In this document: positions 34,792 to 45,614 of the stretch, in pieces | How the letters are laid out: each line of letters starts with the position of its first letter | How positions within the stretch are numbered: position 1 is the first letter of the stretch | Assembly (NCBI GenBank): GCA_001548435.1 | Contig: AP017308.1 | Span: 3,047,030 to 3,111,029 of the forward strand | DNA from: Leptolyngbya sp. NIES-3755 | GTDB lineage: Bacteria > Cyanobacteriota > Cyanobacteriia > Leptolyngbyales > Leptolyngbyaceae | Direction of reading: 5' to 3' | Length of the DNA stretch: 64,000 bases | Translations under genes and position numbers: made by a program | The notes under the pieces: generated by a model | Told to the model about the DNA's origin: nothing | Seen by the model: the letters and a program-made list of their open reading frames with translations, nothing else | Database searches by the model: none

Positions 34792-35793
34792 ATGTCGCAG
34801 TATTTTCTAAGACGGCTTTTGGGCTTGATTCCGGTGTTGTTTGGGATTACGTTGGCGGTCTTTGTGTTGTTGCGGTTTATTCCAGGTGATCCTGCGATCG
34901 TACTTGCAGGTGAACGCGCAACTCCAGATCAAATTGCTGCACTCCGGACTCAATTGGGACTCGATCGACCTTGGTATATTCAATATTTCGCTTTTGTTGG
35001 CAATCTATTGCAGTTAAATTTAGGCAATAGTATTTTGAGCGGAATTCCAGTGCTGGATGAGATTCGATCTCGATGGGCAGCAACGTTTGAATTGTCGATC
35101 GCGGCGATGTTTGTGGCGATCGTGCTCGGAATTCCAGCGGGCATTATTGCGGCAGTACAGAAGAATCGCTGGCAAGATCAAATGACGATCGCAGGATCGT
35201 TACTGGGTGTTTCACTTCCGGTTTACTGGTTGGGATTGTTATTAATCTATCTATTCTCAGTCACGTTAAGATGGTTGCCTCCGAGCGGTCGAATTAGTCT
35301 TGGCTTTGATATTCAACCAATTACGGGATTTTATTTATTAGATACATTGCTAAGATTTAATCTGCCAGCATTCATCGATGTGATTACGCATTTGATTCTT
35401 CCAGCATTGACTTTAGGAACCATTCCACTCGCGATCGTAGCCAGAATCACCCGCAGTGCAATGTTAGAGGTGCTTTCTCAAGATTATATTCGGACAGCTA
35501 AGGCGAAAGGACTCTCTAATCATCTAGTCGTTCTGCGTCATGCGTTGAAGAATGCACTATTACCGATTAATACGACGATCGGGCTTCAGTTTGGAACTTT
35601 ATTAAGTGGCGCAGTCTTAACCGAGACAATCTTCTCTTGGGCTGGAATCGGCTCCTGGATCTACGAAGGAATTCTGGCGCGAGATTATCCGGTGGTTCAA
35701 GGCGGTGTAGTATTCGTTGCGATCGTATTTGTGTTAATCAATCTACTCGTTGATCTGTCGTATGCAATCATTGATCCAAGAATTCGATATTAG
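34792..35793 (+). CDS. ABC transporter permease, DppB/OppB type
   Basis: A 333-residue permease with about six membrane helices. LRRLLGLIPVLFGITLAVF is the family N-terminus, and the EAA loop reads DYIRTAKAKGLSNHLVVLRHALKNALLP. It would form the membrane channel with the next gene's product for peptide, nickel or similar uptake. No solute-binding protein or DppD/F-type ATPases are next to it, so these must be encoded elsewhere. Confidence 0.9.
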   Translation: MSQYFLRRLLGLIPVLFGITLAVFVLLRFIPGDPAIVLAGERATPDQIAALRTQLGLDRPWYIQYFAFVGNLLQLNLGNSILSGIPVLDEIRSRWAATFELSIAAMFVAIVLGIPAGIIAAVQKNRWQDQMTIAGSLLGVSLPVYWLGLLLIYLFSVTLRWLPPSGRISLGFDIQPITGFYLLDTLLRFNLPAFIDVITHLILPALTLGTIPLAIVARITRSAMLEVLSQDYIRTAKAKGLSNHLVVLRHALKNALLPINTTIGLQFGTLLSGAVLTETIFSWAGIGSWIYEGILARDYPVVQGGVVFVAIVFVLINLLVDLSYAIIDPRIRY

Positions 35794-36685
35794 TCGCTCA
35801 CGTTCATGGAAACGATTTTGGCGATCGACTTCGGGCAGAATCGGATTGGTGTTAACGCTTGGATTATTTGCGATCGCGCTTTTAGCTCCGATTCTACGAC
35901 CCGCTGAACTAGGAATTACTCCCGATGTCGTTTCGCGTTTACAGCCTCCAAGCTCGACTCATTTACTTGGAACGGATGGATTAGGACGCGATTTGTTCAC
36001 ATTGATTTGGTATGGAATTCGCACCTCGTTGTTAATTAGCTTAGTATCAGTCGGAATTGGAGCGATATTTGGTTTGATTCTCGGTTTGATTGGCGGCTAT
36101 TTTCGAGGATTGATCGATGCTTTAATTCGTTGGTTTACCGAGATTTTGCTGGCATTTCCTTCGATTTTATTAGCGATCGTCATTCTTACGATCGCCACTA
36201 ATCCAAATCTAAGCGTCAGCTTTGCCGGAATCACACTCTTTACAATTCGCCTCACCAGTCTACAAACAGTCATGCTTGCAGTTGGAATTGTTCAAATCCC
36301 GATTTTTATTCGTCTTACTCGCAGTATCGTTTTATCCTTGAGAGAACAAGATTATATCCAAGCGGCAAAAGCGATCGGTGCGACAACTCCACAAATTCTG
36401 ATTAAACACATTCTGCCTGGAAGTCTAGCGCCAATCATTGTTCAAGCCTCTTTATCTCTAGGAACCGCCACACTCGAAGCTGCGGGACTGGGATTTTTAG
36501 GACTGGGAGCACAACCCCCAACCCCAGAACTAGGCACAATGTTAGCCGATTCATTTCGAGGTGGATATTTTCTCACTTCGCTTTGGACAACTCTCTTTCC
36601 AGGATTAGCGATCACATTGATTGTGTTGGCATTTAACTTATTAGGCGATGGACTACGCGACGGGTTTGATCCTCGATCGCAATAG
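35762..36685 (+). CDS. ABC transporter permease, DppC/OppC type
   Basis: A 307-residue permease with about six helices; the N-terminal cytoplasmic helix is followed by GRIGLVLTLGLFAIALLAP and the EAA loop is DYIQAAKAIGATTPQILIKHILPG. HLLGTDGLGRDLF is characteristic of the DppC branch. The ATG at 35762 overlaps the upstream permease by 32 bases, pointing to coupled translation of the pair. Substrate is unknown. Confidence 0.9.
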   Translation: MQSLIQEFDISRSRSWKRFWRSTSGRIGLVLTLGLFAIALLAPILRPAELGITPDVVSRLQPPSSTHLLGTDGLGRDLFTLIWYGIRTSLLISLVSVGIGAIFGLILGLIGGYFRGLIDALIRWFTEILLAFPSILLAIVILTIATNPNLSVSFAGITLFTIRLTSLQTVMLAVGIVQIPIFIRLTRSIVLSLREQDYIQAAKAIGATTPQILIKHILPGSLAPIIVQASLSLGTATLEAAGLGFLGLGAQPPTPELGTMLADSFRGGYFLTSLWTTLFPGLAITLIVLAFNLLGDGLRDGFDPRSQ

Positions 36686-36720
36686 TTGTTATCCTGTTTT
36701 CGATACCTGCTGCATCTGTT

Positions 36721-37185
36721 ATGAAAGAAATCGAAGTTCTGCTCGAAGCGTTGAAGAATCCTGATGAAGAAGTCCGATCCGATGCAACTCAGGCATTGTG
36801 GCAAATTTGGTTTAACCAAAAAGGTGTAGCAGGTCTTCAAACTCTACAACGAGCACAGGTACTTTTAGAGTCGGGTGAAGCGAGTCATGCAGAAACCGTT
36901 TTATCCGAACTCATTGAGCAGTTACCAGATTTTGCAGAAGCTTGGAATCGAAGAGCCGTTCTGTATTTTGTGCAGCAACAGTATCGAAAAGCGATCGCTG
37001 ATTGTCAAAAAGTGATCGAGCTAAATCCGATCCATTTTGGAGCGTTACACGGATTGGGCTTATCTTATGCGGCACTTGGAGAGTATCGAGATGCGATCGC
37101 GGCTTTTCGCCAAGCTCTAGAGATTCAACCTTATGCGATCGAGAATCAGCGCTTGATCCTCGAATGTACCGCAAAGCTCAGTTAA
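36721..37185 (+). CDS. TPR protein with HEAT-like N-terminus
   Basis: A 154-residue soluble protein. Residues 1-40 (LLEALKNPDEEVRSDATQAL) look like a HEAT/PBS-type repeat, and residues 45-150 contain two or three TPRs, for example AWNRRAVLYFVQQQYRKAI and ALHGLGLSYAALGEYRDAI. It probably mediates protein-protein contacts; a partner is not recognised. It starts 35 bp after the permease genes. Confidence 0.8.
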   Translation: MKEIEVLLEALKNPDEEVRSDATQALWQIWFNQKGVAGLQTLQRAQVLLESGEASHAETVLSELIEQLPDFAEAWNRRAVLYFVQQQYRKAIADCQKVIELNPIHFGALHGLGLSYAALGEYRDAIAAFRQALEIQPYAIENQRLILECTAKLS

Positions 37186-37304
37186 ATCACTGAAGTTCTA
37201 TGTCTATCACAATGGATCTCAAGCTAATTTTACGGCTGAAGAATACGATAGGACGAATAAACAGACGGGCATGATAACAGGGACAAATCTTTTCCAACGC
37301 TCCC

Positions 37305-39890
37305 ATGTCTGTTCATCGTTCGCAACATCGATTTAACTCGATCGGCTCTCGTCTTTTTATCAATGTGCTTGCAGGTGCATTGATCGGTTTGGGCGGTATG
37401 GCACTCTGCTTTTACTTCACGCTAGAGCAACTCGCTCAAAACGAGATTCAAGGAAACCTCAATACTCAAGTTAAATCGATCGAAGGACAGCTTGCAGAGG
37501 TTGAGCAATCGACAAAAATCCTTTCTTCCGCTGTTAAAACCTTACACAGAAGCGGTAACGCCGATCCAAATCTGTATAAACAACTCGTTCTAGACAGTTT
37601 TCAACAGCGATCGACACTCAGCGTTGGAACCGGATTTGCACAGTCGCCATTCAAACTGAATCCCAATCAAAAAGGCTACCTGCCTTATTTCTGGCTCGAC
37701 CAAAATGTTCCAGAACAAGTTGGAAAAGCACTACCCGTCCCGAATCAAACCATTCGCTATTCGGAAGTGTTCAAAGAAGTTGAAGACTATCTGACAAAGG
37801 AGTATTACACGATTCCACTCGCAGCAGGGAAAGGAACTTGGCTTGAGCCTTATCAATGGTACGGGCTTTCAGTCACTTCATATTATTTACCCACGTTTGA
37901 CGATCGCAATCAACTAATCGGCATGAGTTTGATTGATGTCAACGTCTCCGCACTGAGTGAGCAAGTCAAGCAGCCCGTAATTTCCAATGGCGGACACTAT
38001 GCCATTCTGAGCGAGAAAGGAAATCTGCTTGCCTATCCACCGAAACCAGAAAAAGCGAAAACACTGGCAACCTATCAGGATGTTCCCCAGTTGCAGCCTG
38101 TTTGGAACCAGTTTCAGCAAGATTCGGGGCTGATTCGGGCAGAAGGAGCTTACTGGGCATACCGACGCATTCAGAAAACCAACTGGATCATGATCGCAGT
38201 CGTACCGCAAGCTGTTGTCCTGACTCCGGTATTGACCATTACGATCGCGGCAACATTGAGTGCAGGAATTGTGCTTGCAGGCGTTGTTTTTCTGTTTGTG
38301 CGGCAACTCAATCGACGGTTACAGCCGATTGTCGAGGAATGTCGTCAACTTGCAACCCAAAGTGATTCGGATGCGATCGTGATTCAAGCGGCGGGCGATG
38401 AGATTGACAGCCTATCGAATTCGTTCCATCAAATGTCGGAGCAACTTAAGCGATCGTTCCAAGTTCTAGAGCGTCGAGTCGAAGAAAGAACCATTGAACT
38501 CAAGCAAGCGAAAGAACTGGCGGACTCGGCGAACCAGGCAAAAAGCGAATTTTTAGCCAACATGAGTCATGAACTCAGAACACCGCTGAATGGAATTTTA
38601 GGATATGCTCAAATCTTGCAGCGAACAGAGCCAGTCACAGAGAAGGGGTACAAAGGATTAGATGTCATCTATCAGTGTGGAACTCATCTTTTAACTTTAA
38701 TCAATGATGTGCTAGACCTCTCCAAGATCGAGGCTCGAAAGATGGAACTGCACCCAACAGGAGTCCATTTTCCTTCATTCCTCGATAGTGTTGCTGAGAT
38801 TTGCCGAATTCGGGCAGAGCAGAAAGGCATTGAGTTCATCTACCAACCTGAGTCGGACTTGCAGATCGGACTCTCCCTCGATGAAAAACGTCTGCGTCAA
38901 GTGCTGATCAATTTATTGGGGAATGCGATTAAATTTACTGAGCACGGCAGCGTTCGCTTTATTGTTAAAGCTCAGAAGCTAGACAAAACCTATCGAATTC
39001 GCTTCCGGATTGAAGATACTGGAGTCGGAATGTCTGAAGATCAGCTTAGTAAAATCTTTCTTCCGTTTGAACAAGTTGGAGATACGAAAAAACAAACCGA
39101 AGGAACGGGACTCGGACTCTCGATCAGTCAGAGCATTACCGCATTGATGCAAAGTGAACTACAGGTTAGTAGCGAACTTGGAAAAGGCAGCTTCTTTTGG
39201 TTTGATGTTGAGCTTCCAGAAGCAGCAGATTGGGCAGAAACTTCGCGCTCCCACTCTAATGGAACCATGATTGGTTATGAGGGAGCAAGACGAAAGGTAC
39301 TTGTGATTGACGATCGATGGGAAAATCGTGCTGTTGTGATGAATCTACTAGAGCCGCTTGGATTTGAGGTGAGCGAAGCTTGTAACGGCAAAGAAGGCTT
39401 GGAAAGCGCGATCGCACTGCAACCCGACTTTATCATTACCGACTTGCTGATGCCTGTGATGACTGGGTTCGAGTTTCTGGAACAATTGAGAAAGATTGAC
39501 TCTCTGAAAGATGTGATTGCGATCGTTTCTTCTGCAAGTGTCTTTGAATCTGAACAATATAAGAGCATTGAGGCAGGTGCGAATGCGTTCTTGGCAAAAC
39601 CAATTCAAGCCGATCAACTGTTCCAGATTCTAGAACAATCGCTTGGACTAACTTGGATTCATCAAGCACATGAGCAAACTGAACCAGAATCAGATGCGAT
39701 CGTCCTTCCATCCGATGAGCTATTGCAGCAGTTTAGAACCTTAGTTAAACGTGGCGATTTAGATGCGGTTGTGAGTGAAGCCGAACGAGTTGGAAAAGTA
39801 CATCCTGAGTTTTCTGCTTTTGCTCAGAAATTGATTTCTTTGGCTGAAGGTTACGAACTAAAAGCGCTTGAAAACCTTGTTCAACTCTAG
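37305..39890 (+). CDS. Cache-HAMP hybrid sensor histidine kinase
   Basis: An 861-residue hybrid kinase. A membrane helix (about 20-40), periplasmic Cache sensor (about 45-305), second helix (about 310-332), HAMP and coiled coil (about 335-405), HisKA with H421 in [12 protein letters not shown], HATPase with [10 protein letters not shown] and GTGLGLSIS, and a receiver (from about 663) with phospho-Asp in [11 protein letters not shown] helical tail (about 800-861) may be an Hpt-like or contact region but lacks a clear Hpt motif. The next gene, a receiver-kinase, starts 11 bp later. Its closest relative in the window is the gene at 42449-45166. Confidence 0.92.
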   Translation: MSVHRSQHRFNSIGSRLFINVLAGALIGLGGMALCFYFTLEQLAQNEIQGNLNTQVKSIEGQLAEVEQSTKILSSAVKTLHRSGNADPNLYKQLVLDSFQQRSTLSVGTGFAQSPFKLNPNQKGYLPYFWLDQNVPEQVGKALPVPNQTIRYSEVFKEVEDYLTKEYYTIPLAAGKGTWLEPYQWYGLSVTSYYLPTFDDRNQLIGMSLIDVNVSALSEQVKQPVISNGGHYAILSEKGNLLAYPPKPEKAKTLATYQDVPQLQPVWNQFQQDSGLIRAEGAYWAYRRIQKTNWIMIAVVPQAVVLTPVLTITIAATLSAGIVLAGVVFLFVRQLNRRLQPIVEECRQLATQSDSDAIVIQAAGDEIDSLSNSFHQMSEQLKRSFQVLERRVEERTIELKQAKELADSANQAKSEFLANMSHELRTPLNGILGYAQILQRTEPVTEKGYKGLDVIYQCGTHLLTLINDVLDLSKIEARKMELHPTGVHFPSFLDSVAEICRIRAEQKGIEFIYQPESDLQIGLSLDEKRLRQVLINLLGNAIKFTEHGSVRFIVKAQKLDKTYRIRFRIEDTGVGMSEDQLSKIFLPFEQVGDTKKQTEGTGLGLSISQSITALMQSELQVSSELGKGSFFWFDVELPEAADWAETSRSHSNGTMIGYEGARRKVLVIDDRWENRAVVMNLLEPLGFEVSEACNGKEGLESAIALQPDFIITDLLMPVMTGFEFLEQLRKIDSLKDVIAIVSSASVFESEQYKSIEAGANAFLAKPIQADQLFQILEQSLGLTWIHQAHEQTEPESDAIVLPSDELLQQFRTLVKRGDLDAVVSEAERVGKVHPEFSAFAQKLISLAEGYELKALENLVQL

Positions 39891-39901
39891 GCTTAAAGAT
39901 C

Positions 39902-41158
39902 ATGCAGATTGAAACTACTGGATTTATTCTCGTTGTGGATGACAACACAACGAATTTGTCTGTCTTGTCTCAGGCTTTGAAGCAAGTGGGCTGGAAAGTG
40001 CGAGTCGCAATGGATGGAGAAAGCGCGTTGCAAAAAGTACAGGAAGAGCGCCCAGAATTGATTTTGCTCGATGTGATGATGCCAGGAATTGATGGCTTTG
40101 AAACGTGCCGTCGTCTTAAAGCAGATGCAGCAACGCACGATATTCCAGTCATCTTTATGACGGCACTTTCAGACACCGAAAGCAAAATCAAAGGTCTTTC
40201 CATTGGAGCCGTTGACTACATCGCAAAACCGTTTGAACAAGAGGAAGTGATTGCAAGAGTTAAAATTCATCTACAACTCAGGCAGCTTCAATCTAACCTG
40301 GCACGAGAAGTCGAAAAACGAACCTGCGAACTTTCTGCAACCTTAGAAGAATTGCAGCGATCGCAACAACAACTCATTCAGAGCGAGAAGCTATCGACCT
40401 TGGGGCAGTTAGTTGCTGGAGTTGCACACGAACTCAATAATCCGATCGGCTGCATTGTCAGTAACATCCATCCTGCTCTGGAAACTGTCAGTGAACTAGA
40501 GCAAGTTATTCGCTTTTATCAGCAACGCTTTCCGGAGGCGACGGAGCGATTGGAACAAGAACTTGACATTGATGTTGAATTCAATTTAGCCGATCTTCCA
40601 AAACTTCTTAATTCGATGCAGTTGAGTGCCGATCGAATTCAAGCGATGTCTGTTTCTTTGCGGAGTTTTTCTCGATCGGATTCCGAGCGTAAAGTCAGAG
40701 CAAACTTGCGCGACGGATTAGATTGTACTTTAGTGATTCTGGAGCATCGATTAAAAGCGAACTCGATTCGTCCCAGGATTGAAGTTCTCAAGCAATACGA
40801 TGATATTTTTGTCGAATGCTATCCCGGACCACTGAGCCAAGTCTTCATGAATCTACTTGCAAATGCGATCGATGCACTCAACGAAGCTTGTTCTGCTGCA
40901 CCTCAGATTCAGATTCAAACTGAGGTAACTGATAAAGCTGCCATTGTGCGGATTCGAGACAATGGTGGAGGAATTCCGCTAGAAGTGCAATCTCAGATTT
41001 TTGAATCGACCTTTACGACGAAAGCGGCTGGAAAAGGAACCGGATTAGGACTTTCAATCAGCCATCAAATCATCGTTGAAAAGCATGGTGGGCAATTGAC
41101 TTGCACTTCAGAAATGGGTCAGGGCACAGAGTTTACGATTTCAATTCCGCGACTCTAA
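39902..41158 (+). CDS. Receiver-histidine kinase (REC-HK)
   Basis: A 418-residue soluble kinase. An N-terminal receiver (1-120; LLDVMMPGIDGFE), a coiled coil, then a dimerisation domain with VAGVAHELNNPIG (His about residue 178) and a HATPase with NLLANAIDAL and [12 protein letters not shown]. It has no membrane segment. It is co-directional with the hybrid kinase 11 bp upstream, so it may receive phosphate from it. It is homologous throughout to the convergent gene at 41160-42452. Confidence 0.92.
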   Translation: MQIETTGFILVVDDNTTNLSVLSQALKQVGWKVRVAMDGESALQKVQEERPELILLDVMMPGIDGFETCRRLKADAATHDIPVIFMTALSDTESKIKGLSIGAVDYIAKPFEQEEVIARVKIHLQLRQLQSNLAREVEKRTCELSATLEELQRSQQQLIQSEKLSTLGQLVAGVAHELNNPIGCIVSNIHPALETVSELEQVIRFYQQRFPEATERLEQELDIDVEFNLADLPKLLNSMQLSADRIQAMSVSLRSFSRSDSERKVRANLRDGLDCTLVILEHRLKANSIRPRIEVLKQYDDIFVECYPGPLSQVFMNLLANAIDALNEACSAAPQIQIQTEVTDKAAIVRIRDNGGGIPLEVQSQIFESTFTTKAAGKGTGLGLSISHQIIVEKHGGQLTCTSEMGQGTEFTISIPRL

Positions 41159-41159
41159 C

Positions 41160-42452
41160 TTAGGTTGTGTACTGACAAACTGGGATTTGAATCACGAATT
41201 CGGTTTTCTCTGGGGATGAACTACAAAATAATTTGCCCTGGTGAGTCTGACTCACAATCTGATAAGCGATCGCAAGTCCCATTCCTGTGCCTTGTCCAAT
41301 CGGCTTTGTCGTGAAGAATGGGTCAAAAATCTGTTCTAGAATCGCTTCAGGAATTCCAACCCCATTGTCTGTAATCCGAATTTCAACGTGTTCTGAATCT
41401 AATAATCTAGTTTGAATCCAAATCGCTGGAGTCCAGGTTGGATCTGACTCTGTACACCGAAGCTCTAGAGAATCGATCGCATTACTCATCAAGTGCATAA
41501 AAACCTGATTCAGTTGTCCTGCATAACATTCAATTCGTGGCAACGGATCGTATTGTTTGAATACCTCAATTTCTGGATGCTTCGAGGTTGCTTCCAGTCG
41601 ATGTCGCAAAATCATTAAAGTACTATCCAACCCTTCGTGCAAATCTGCGGCTTTCACTTCAGCCTCATCTAAACGCGAAAACGTCCGCAAAGAGGTCACA
41701 ATCTCACGAATGCGATCGGCTCCGGTTTGCATCGATCGAATGATTTTCGGAAAATCAGCGACTAAAAAATCAAGATCAATGTCTTCGGCAATGATTTCAA
41801 CTGATTCATTCGGCTCAGGATATTGACTCTGATAAGCCTGAACTAATCTAAGAAGATCTTGAGTATAAGTTTCAGTGTGGTTCAGATTGCCATGAATAAA
41901 ATTGATTGGATTGTTGATTTCATGAGCAATTCCCGCAACCAACTGACCGAGAGAAGACATTTTTTCACTATGGATTAATTGACTCTGAGTTTGGCGCAGA
42001 TCCGTTTCAGCTTTCTCACGCTGTTCGATTTCCTGTTTTAAGCGATCGTTCTGCGTTTCCAAAGTTCGAGCAAAGTTTCTCAATTGCAAATGTGTCCGCA
42101 CTCTCGCGATCACTTCCTCTTGCTGAAACGGTTTTGTGATGTAATCGACGGCTCCAAGCGAGAAGCCTCTAATCTTGCTGTCGGTATCTGAAAGCGCCGT
42201 CATAAAAATGAGTGGAACCTGCTGAGTGAGAGTGTCGCATTTAAGTTGCCGACAAGCTTCAAACCCGTCCATCTCCGGCATCATGATGTCCATGAGAATG
42301 AGTTCTGGCAGACGATACCGGGCTTGTTTAATCGCCCGCTCACCACTCGTCGCCACAGCAACTTGAAATCCAGCGATCGTTAATGCTTCAGATAAAACCT
42401 GGAGGTTCGTCGGATTGTCATCTACGATTAAAATAGCTTGCGAGGGAGTCAT
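41160..42452 (-). CDS. Receiver-histidine kinase (REC-HK), mirrored paralog
   Basis: A 430-residue REC-HK with the same order as its neighbour at 39902-41158: receiver ([13 protein letters not shown]), coiled coil, HisKA-like [13 protein letters not shown], and HATPase ([12 protein letters not shown]). The two genes converge with a one-base gap between stops. Its ATG overlaps the stop of the upstream hybrid kinase (ATGA), a tight coupling not seen in the other module. Confidence 0.92.
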   Translation of the reverse strand: MTPSQAILIVDDNPTNLQVLSEALTIAGFQVAVATSGERAIKQARYRLPELILMDIMMPEMDGFEACRQLKCDTLTQQVPLIFMTALSDTDSKIRGFSLGAVDYITKPFQQEEVIARVRTHLQLRNFARTLETQNDRLKQEIEQREKAETDLRQTQSQLIHSEKMSSLGQLVAGIAHEINNPINFIHGNLNHTETYTQDLLRLVQAYQSQYPEPNESVEIIAEDIDLDFLVADFPKIIRSMQTGADRIREIVTSLRTFSRLDEAEVKAADLHEGLDSTLMILRHRLEATSKHPEIEVFKQYDPLPRIECYAGQLNQVFMHLMSNAIDSLELRCTESDPTWTPAIWIQTRLLDSEHVEIRITDNGVGIPEAILEQIFDPFFTTKPIGQGTGMGLAIAYQIVSQTHQGKLFCSSSPEKTEFVIQIPVCQYTT

Positions 42453-45166
42453 AGAAATTGCTCAAGAAAAGTTTGAATCGCATCAAGTTGGAATTGTTCT
42501 GCTGATCGGCGAATCGTTTGCGTAAAGGGAATTAACTTCGGGTCTCCCTCTAAGCGATCGCACTGTTTGATCAGTTCATTCACCAGTCCTTGCATGGTTA
42601 AGTCATAGAGCAGTGCTAGATTGTCCTCGGAAGGAGCAATTATTTCATTCGTAGATTCCGCGTCAGTCATGGGTTCTACTTTTTCTGAGCTTCCATAGAT
42701 CCACTGAAGGTGCAAAAATTGCTGCAATTGGTCGAGTAACGCATCTGCCTGTACAGGTTTTGCCAAGAAAGCGTTCGCACCTGCTTCAATACTTTGATGC
42801 TGATCAATCTCAAACACACTAGCAGAAGAAACAATCACAGGCGTTTGGCGGAATTCTTCTGACTGTCGCAGGTGTTTCAGCAACTCAAAGCCATCCATCA
42901 CGGGCATGAGCAAATCGGTAATGATCAAATCTGGTACAACGGTTTTCGCTTTTTCTAATCCTTCCCGACCGTCGATCGCTTCAATGATTTCAAATCCAAT
43001 CGTTTCCAGTAATCCCGTAAGAATGGCACGATTTTCCCATCGATCGTCTACGACTAGAATTTTGCGTCTCTGTCCTTCGTATCCTGTAATTGTGCCTTGT
43101 CGATCGGTTCGAGAAGTGACTGACCAATTCAGCGCTTCTGGCACATCAATCTCAAACCAGAATGTACTCCCCACTCCCGCTTCACTCTCAACGTGCAATT
43201 CACTGCCCATCAACGCAACAATGCTTTGACTAATAGACAGCCCTAATCCGGTTCCTTCTGCTTGACGGCGCGTATCTCCGACTTGCTCAAACGGTAGGAA
43301 AATCTTCTCAAGCTGATCGGGAGACATTCCGACTCCGGTATCTTCAATCTCAAAGCGAATTCGGTAGGCTTCGTCAAGCTTCTGCGCTCTGACTATGAAA
43401 GTTACTTTGCCATCACGATCGGTAAACTTAATCGCATTCCCCAATAGATTGAGCAGCACTTGACGCAGACGTTTCTCATCGGCTGAAATGGCAGTGACTA
43501 AGTCTTGAGCTTCAACATATTGGAAGGTAATGGTTTTCTGTTCTGCTTTGATTCTGCAAATTTCAACAACACTTTGCAAAAATGCAGGAACATAAAACTC
43601 AGTTGTTTGCAGTTCTAGCTTACGAGCTTCAATCTTTGATAAGTCCAGAACATCATTGATCAGCGTTAACAAATGTGACCCGCATTGATGAATAATCTCG
43701 ATTCCTTTTTGGTCTTTTGGATTGATGGACTGCGATCGCTGCAAAATTTGAGCATAACCCAGAATTCCATTCAACGGTGTTCTGAGTTCATGGCTCATGT
43801 TGGCTAGAAACTCGCTTTTTGCTTGGTTTGCTACATCTGCTTTGAGCTTTGACGCTTCAGCCTCTTCTTTCGCGGTTTGGAGTGCTGCGGTGCGTTCTTC
43901 AACTCGCTGTTCTAAGACATTAAAAGACTCTCGAAGCTGTTTCGCCATTCGATTAAACGAAGTTCCTAACGCATTTACTTCAATCACTCTCGACGGTTGA
44001 ATCGTTTGATCTAAGTCGCCGGAAGCGATCGCTTCTGATGCCCGTCCTAAATCGAAAATTGGTTGAATAATCCAGCGCGAAGTATAAATTCCAAAGATAA
44101 TCGCAATGCCTAGTGCACCCAAACATAGGAAAATCGTGGTTTGAGCATTCGCATTGATTTGAGCCATGAAATCATGCTCAGGAACAACTACAACCACAAG
44201 CCAATCTAGACCATACTGATCTTTCCAAGGTGTAAGCTCAACAAACTGCCGTTCACCCTTGAAATCGAATTGAACTCGTTGAGATTTCGCAAGCGATGAT
44301 AAGTTCTGAATGTGCTGTGCGGTTGCTTGAATCAGTGGATCTTGTGATGCGATCGCACGAACTCGCTCTGGTTTACCATTGACACTTTTGAACGGTTGTT
44401 CCCCGATCGAATTTGCAACCAGTAACCCACTCTTTTCAATGATGAAAACTCGCCCCGCTTGACTGAACTTGAGTTGACGTAGAAAATCACCAATTCCCGT
44501 CAGCAACAGATCAACGCCAACCACGCCGATCATTCTTTGATTTTTATCGTAGATCGGAGCACTAGCAGAAGCTGCTACATACGATTCGTATCCTTCTGCT
44601 GCATAGATGCGAGTCCAAATTGGCTTCTTTGCTTTAGTAACATCGGTAAACCAAGTATCTTGAGTCGCATCATACGGCATCGTCTCGACAACTTTAGTGC
44701 GATCGCCATTCGGATTTGTAGCGTAGGCGATGTCAGTCTGATTCACATTCTCATTGACAACCAAATCTTGCCCTTTAATCCATCGCCCCGCGCCTGCTCC
44801 ATCTCCATTGTTGAGGTTATAGCCGATATAGCTAAGGCTTGGATAGATTTGGGCTTGTTTCCAGAAATGCCGTCCTGCTTGCTTGCGATCGTTCAGATTC
44901 AGAGTTCCGCGCTCGATCGCATCAAGATTCAATTGATTGATCTGCCAAGGAGTTGCAAGATAGTCATCCAAATGTTGAACCACCAACTGATTTGTCTTTT
45001 CAATCACTTGATTCGCTAGATCGTTGACAGCTTTTTGCCCATTTTTGAACGAAAAATAACCAACCAGTCCAACCGTTGCAAAGGTTTGTAGAACGAAGGG
45101 GACGACTAAAACAAGACGTAACCGGACTCGACTTGACTTAGAGAGCGTTTTGATAGAGAAAGGCAT
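42449..45166 (-). CDS. Cache-HAMP hybrid sensor histidine kinase, mirrored paralog
   Basis: A 905-residue hybrid kinase with membrane helix (about 15-40), dCache-type sensor (about 45-340, with [17 protein letters not shown]), second helix (about 345-365), HAMP, HisKA ([12 protein letters not shown]), HATPase ([19 protein letters not shown]) and receiver ([15 protein letters not shown]). The kinase and receiver halves are very close to the protein at 37305-39890, while the sensor regions are more divergent, suggesting duplication with change of ligand. The stop overlaps the next gene's start. Confidence 0.92.
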   Translation of the reverse strand: MPFSIKTLSKSSRVRLRLVLVVPFVLQTFATVGLVGYFSFKNGQKAVNDLANQVIEKTNQLVVQHLDDYLATPWQINQLNLDAIERGTLNLNDRKQAGRHFWKQAQIYPSLSYIGYNLNNGDGAGAGRWIKGQDLVVNENVNQTDIAYATNPNGDRTKVVETMPYDATQDTWFTDVTKAKKPIWTRIYAAEGYESYVAASASAPIYDKNQRMIGVVGVDLLLTGIGDFLRQLKFSQAGRVFIIEKSGLLVANSIGEQPFKSVNGKPERVRAIASQDPLIQATAQHIQNLSSLAKSQRVQFDFKGERQFVELTPWKDQYGLDWLVVVVVPEHDFMAQINANAQTTIFLCLGALGIAIIFGIYTSRWIIQPIFDLGRASEAIASGDLDQTIQPSRVIEVNALGTSFNRMAKQLRESFNVLEQRVEERTAALQTAKEEAEASKLKADVANQAKSEFLANMSHELRTPLNGILGYAQILQRSQSINPKDQKGIEIIHQCGSHLLTLINDVLDLSKIEARKLELQTTEFYVPAFLQSVVEICRIKAEQKTITFQYVEAQDLVTAISADEKRLRQVLLNLLGNAIKFTDRDGKVTFIVRAQKLDEAYRIRFEIEDTGVGMSPDQLEKIFLPFEQVGDTRRQAEGTGLGLSISQSIVALMGSELHVESEAGVGSTFWFEIDVPEALNWSVTSRTDRQGTITGYEGQRRKILVVDDRWENRAILTGLLETIGFEIIEAIDGREGLEKAKTVVPDLIITDLLMPVMDGFELLKHLRQSEEFRQTPVIVSSASVFEIDQHQSIEAGANAFLAKPVQADALLDQLQQFLHLQWIYGSSEKVEPMTDAESTNEIIAPSEDNLALLYDLTMQGLVNELIKQCDRLEGDPKLIPFTQTIRRSAEQFQLDAIQTFLEQFL

Positions 45167-45213
45167 AGTGAATGAATCGGGAACTTGCGTTTAAAGTACC
45201 CATTAGATTCAAT

Positions 45214-45242
45214 AAAAAAAGAGACGCATTGAATTACGTCTC
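45214..45242 (-). terminator. Rho-independent terminator
   Basis: On the minus strand GAGACG-taattcaatg-CGTCTC is followed by seven T. It lies just past the stop of the small secreted-protein gene at 45266-45523 and separates that gene from the kinase module. Confidence 0.8.
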
Positions 45243-45265
45243 CGAAGTGCAATTTTTAGAACGAT

Positions 45266-45523
45266 TTATTGTTCCATTGAGGGGACGGCAAAAATCCGGC
45301 TACTGAGCGGAATTCGAGTCACTTCTACAGGTTTTGGAGCTTCTTGCGGTTTAGCAATCTCAGTTTGTGACACGACGACAGGTTTTTCTGATGTTACTTC
45401 TGGTTTAGCAATCCCGGTTTGAGTGGGTGCGGTTTCAGGAGCAGATTCGGCGATCGCAGGTAACGAAATCGAACTAGCCAAACTGAGAATGACGATCGAT
45501 CGGAACAATCTAGACATAAACAC
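45266..45523 (-). CDS. Small secreted protein, Pro/Glu/Val-rich
   Basis: An 85-residue protein with a signal peptide (about 1-26, ending AIAES) and a low-complexity mature part containing three related TxIAKPE/Q motifs, for example TGIAKPEVTSEKP and TEIAKPQEAPKP. The length is short and there is no folded domain visible. Function is not recognised. ATG at 45523 or 45517 may start it. A terminator follows its stop. Confidence 0.55.
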   Translation of the reverse strand: MFMSRLFRSIVILSLASSISLPAIAESAPETAPTQTGIAKPEVTSEKPVVVSQTEIAKPQEAPKPVEVTRIPLSSRIFAVPSMEQ

Positions 45524-45614
45524 ACTGAGAAAATGGTGAGTTCACTCTAGCTTTAGGGGTAGATTGATCCGGATGCGAATGATTACGGAATCTGCATCAA
45601 GACAGGATGAATTT

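Noticed and set aside
44537-45019. 160-aa frame opposite the hybrid kinase sensor region
   Set aside because: Shadow frame, no family features.
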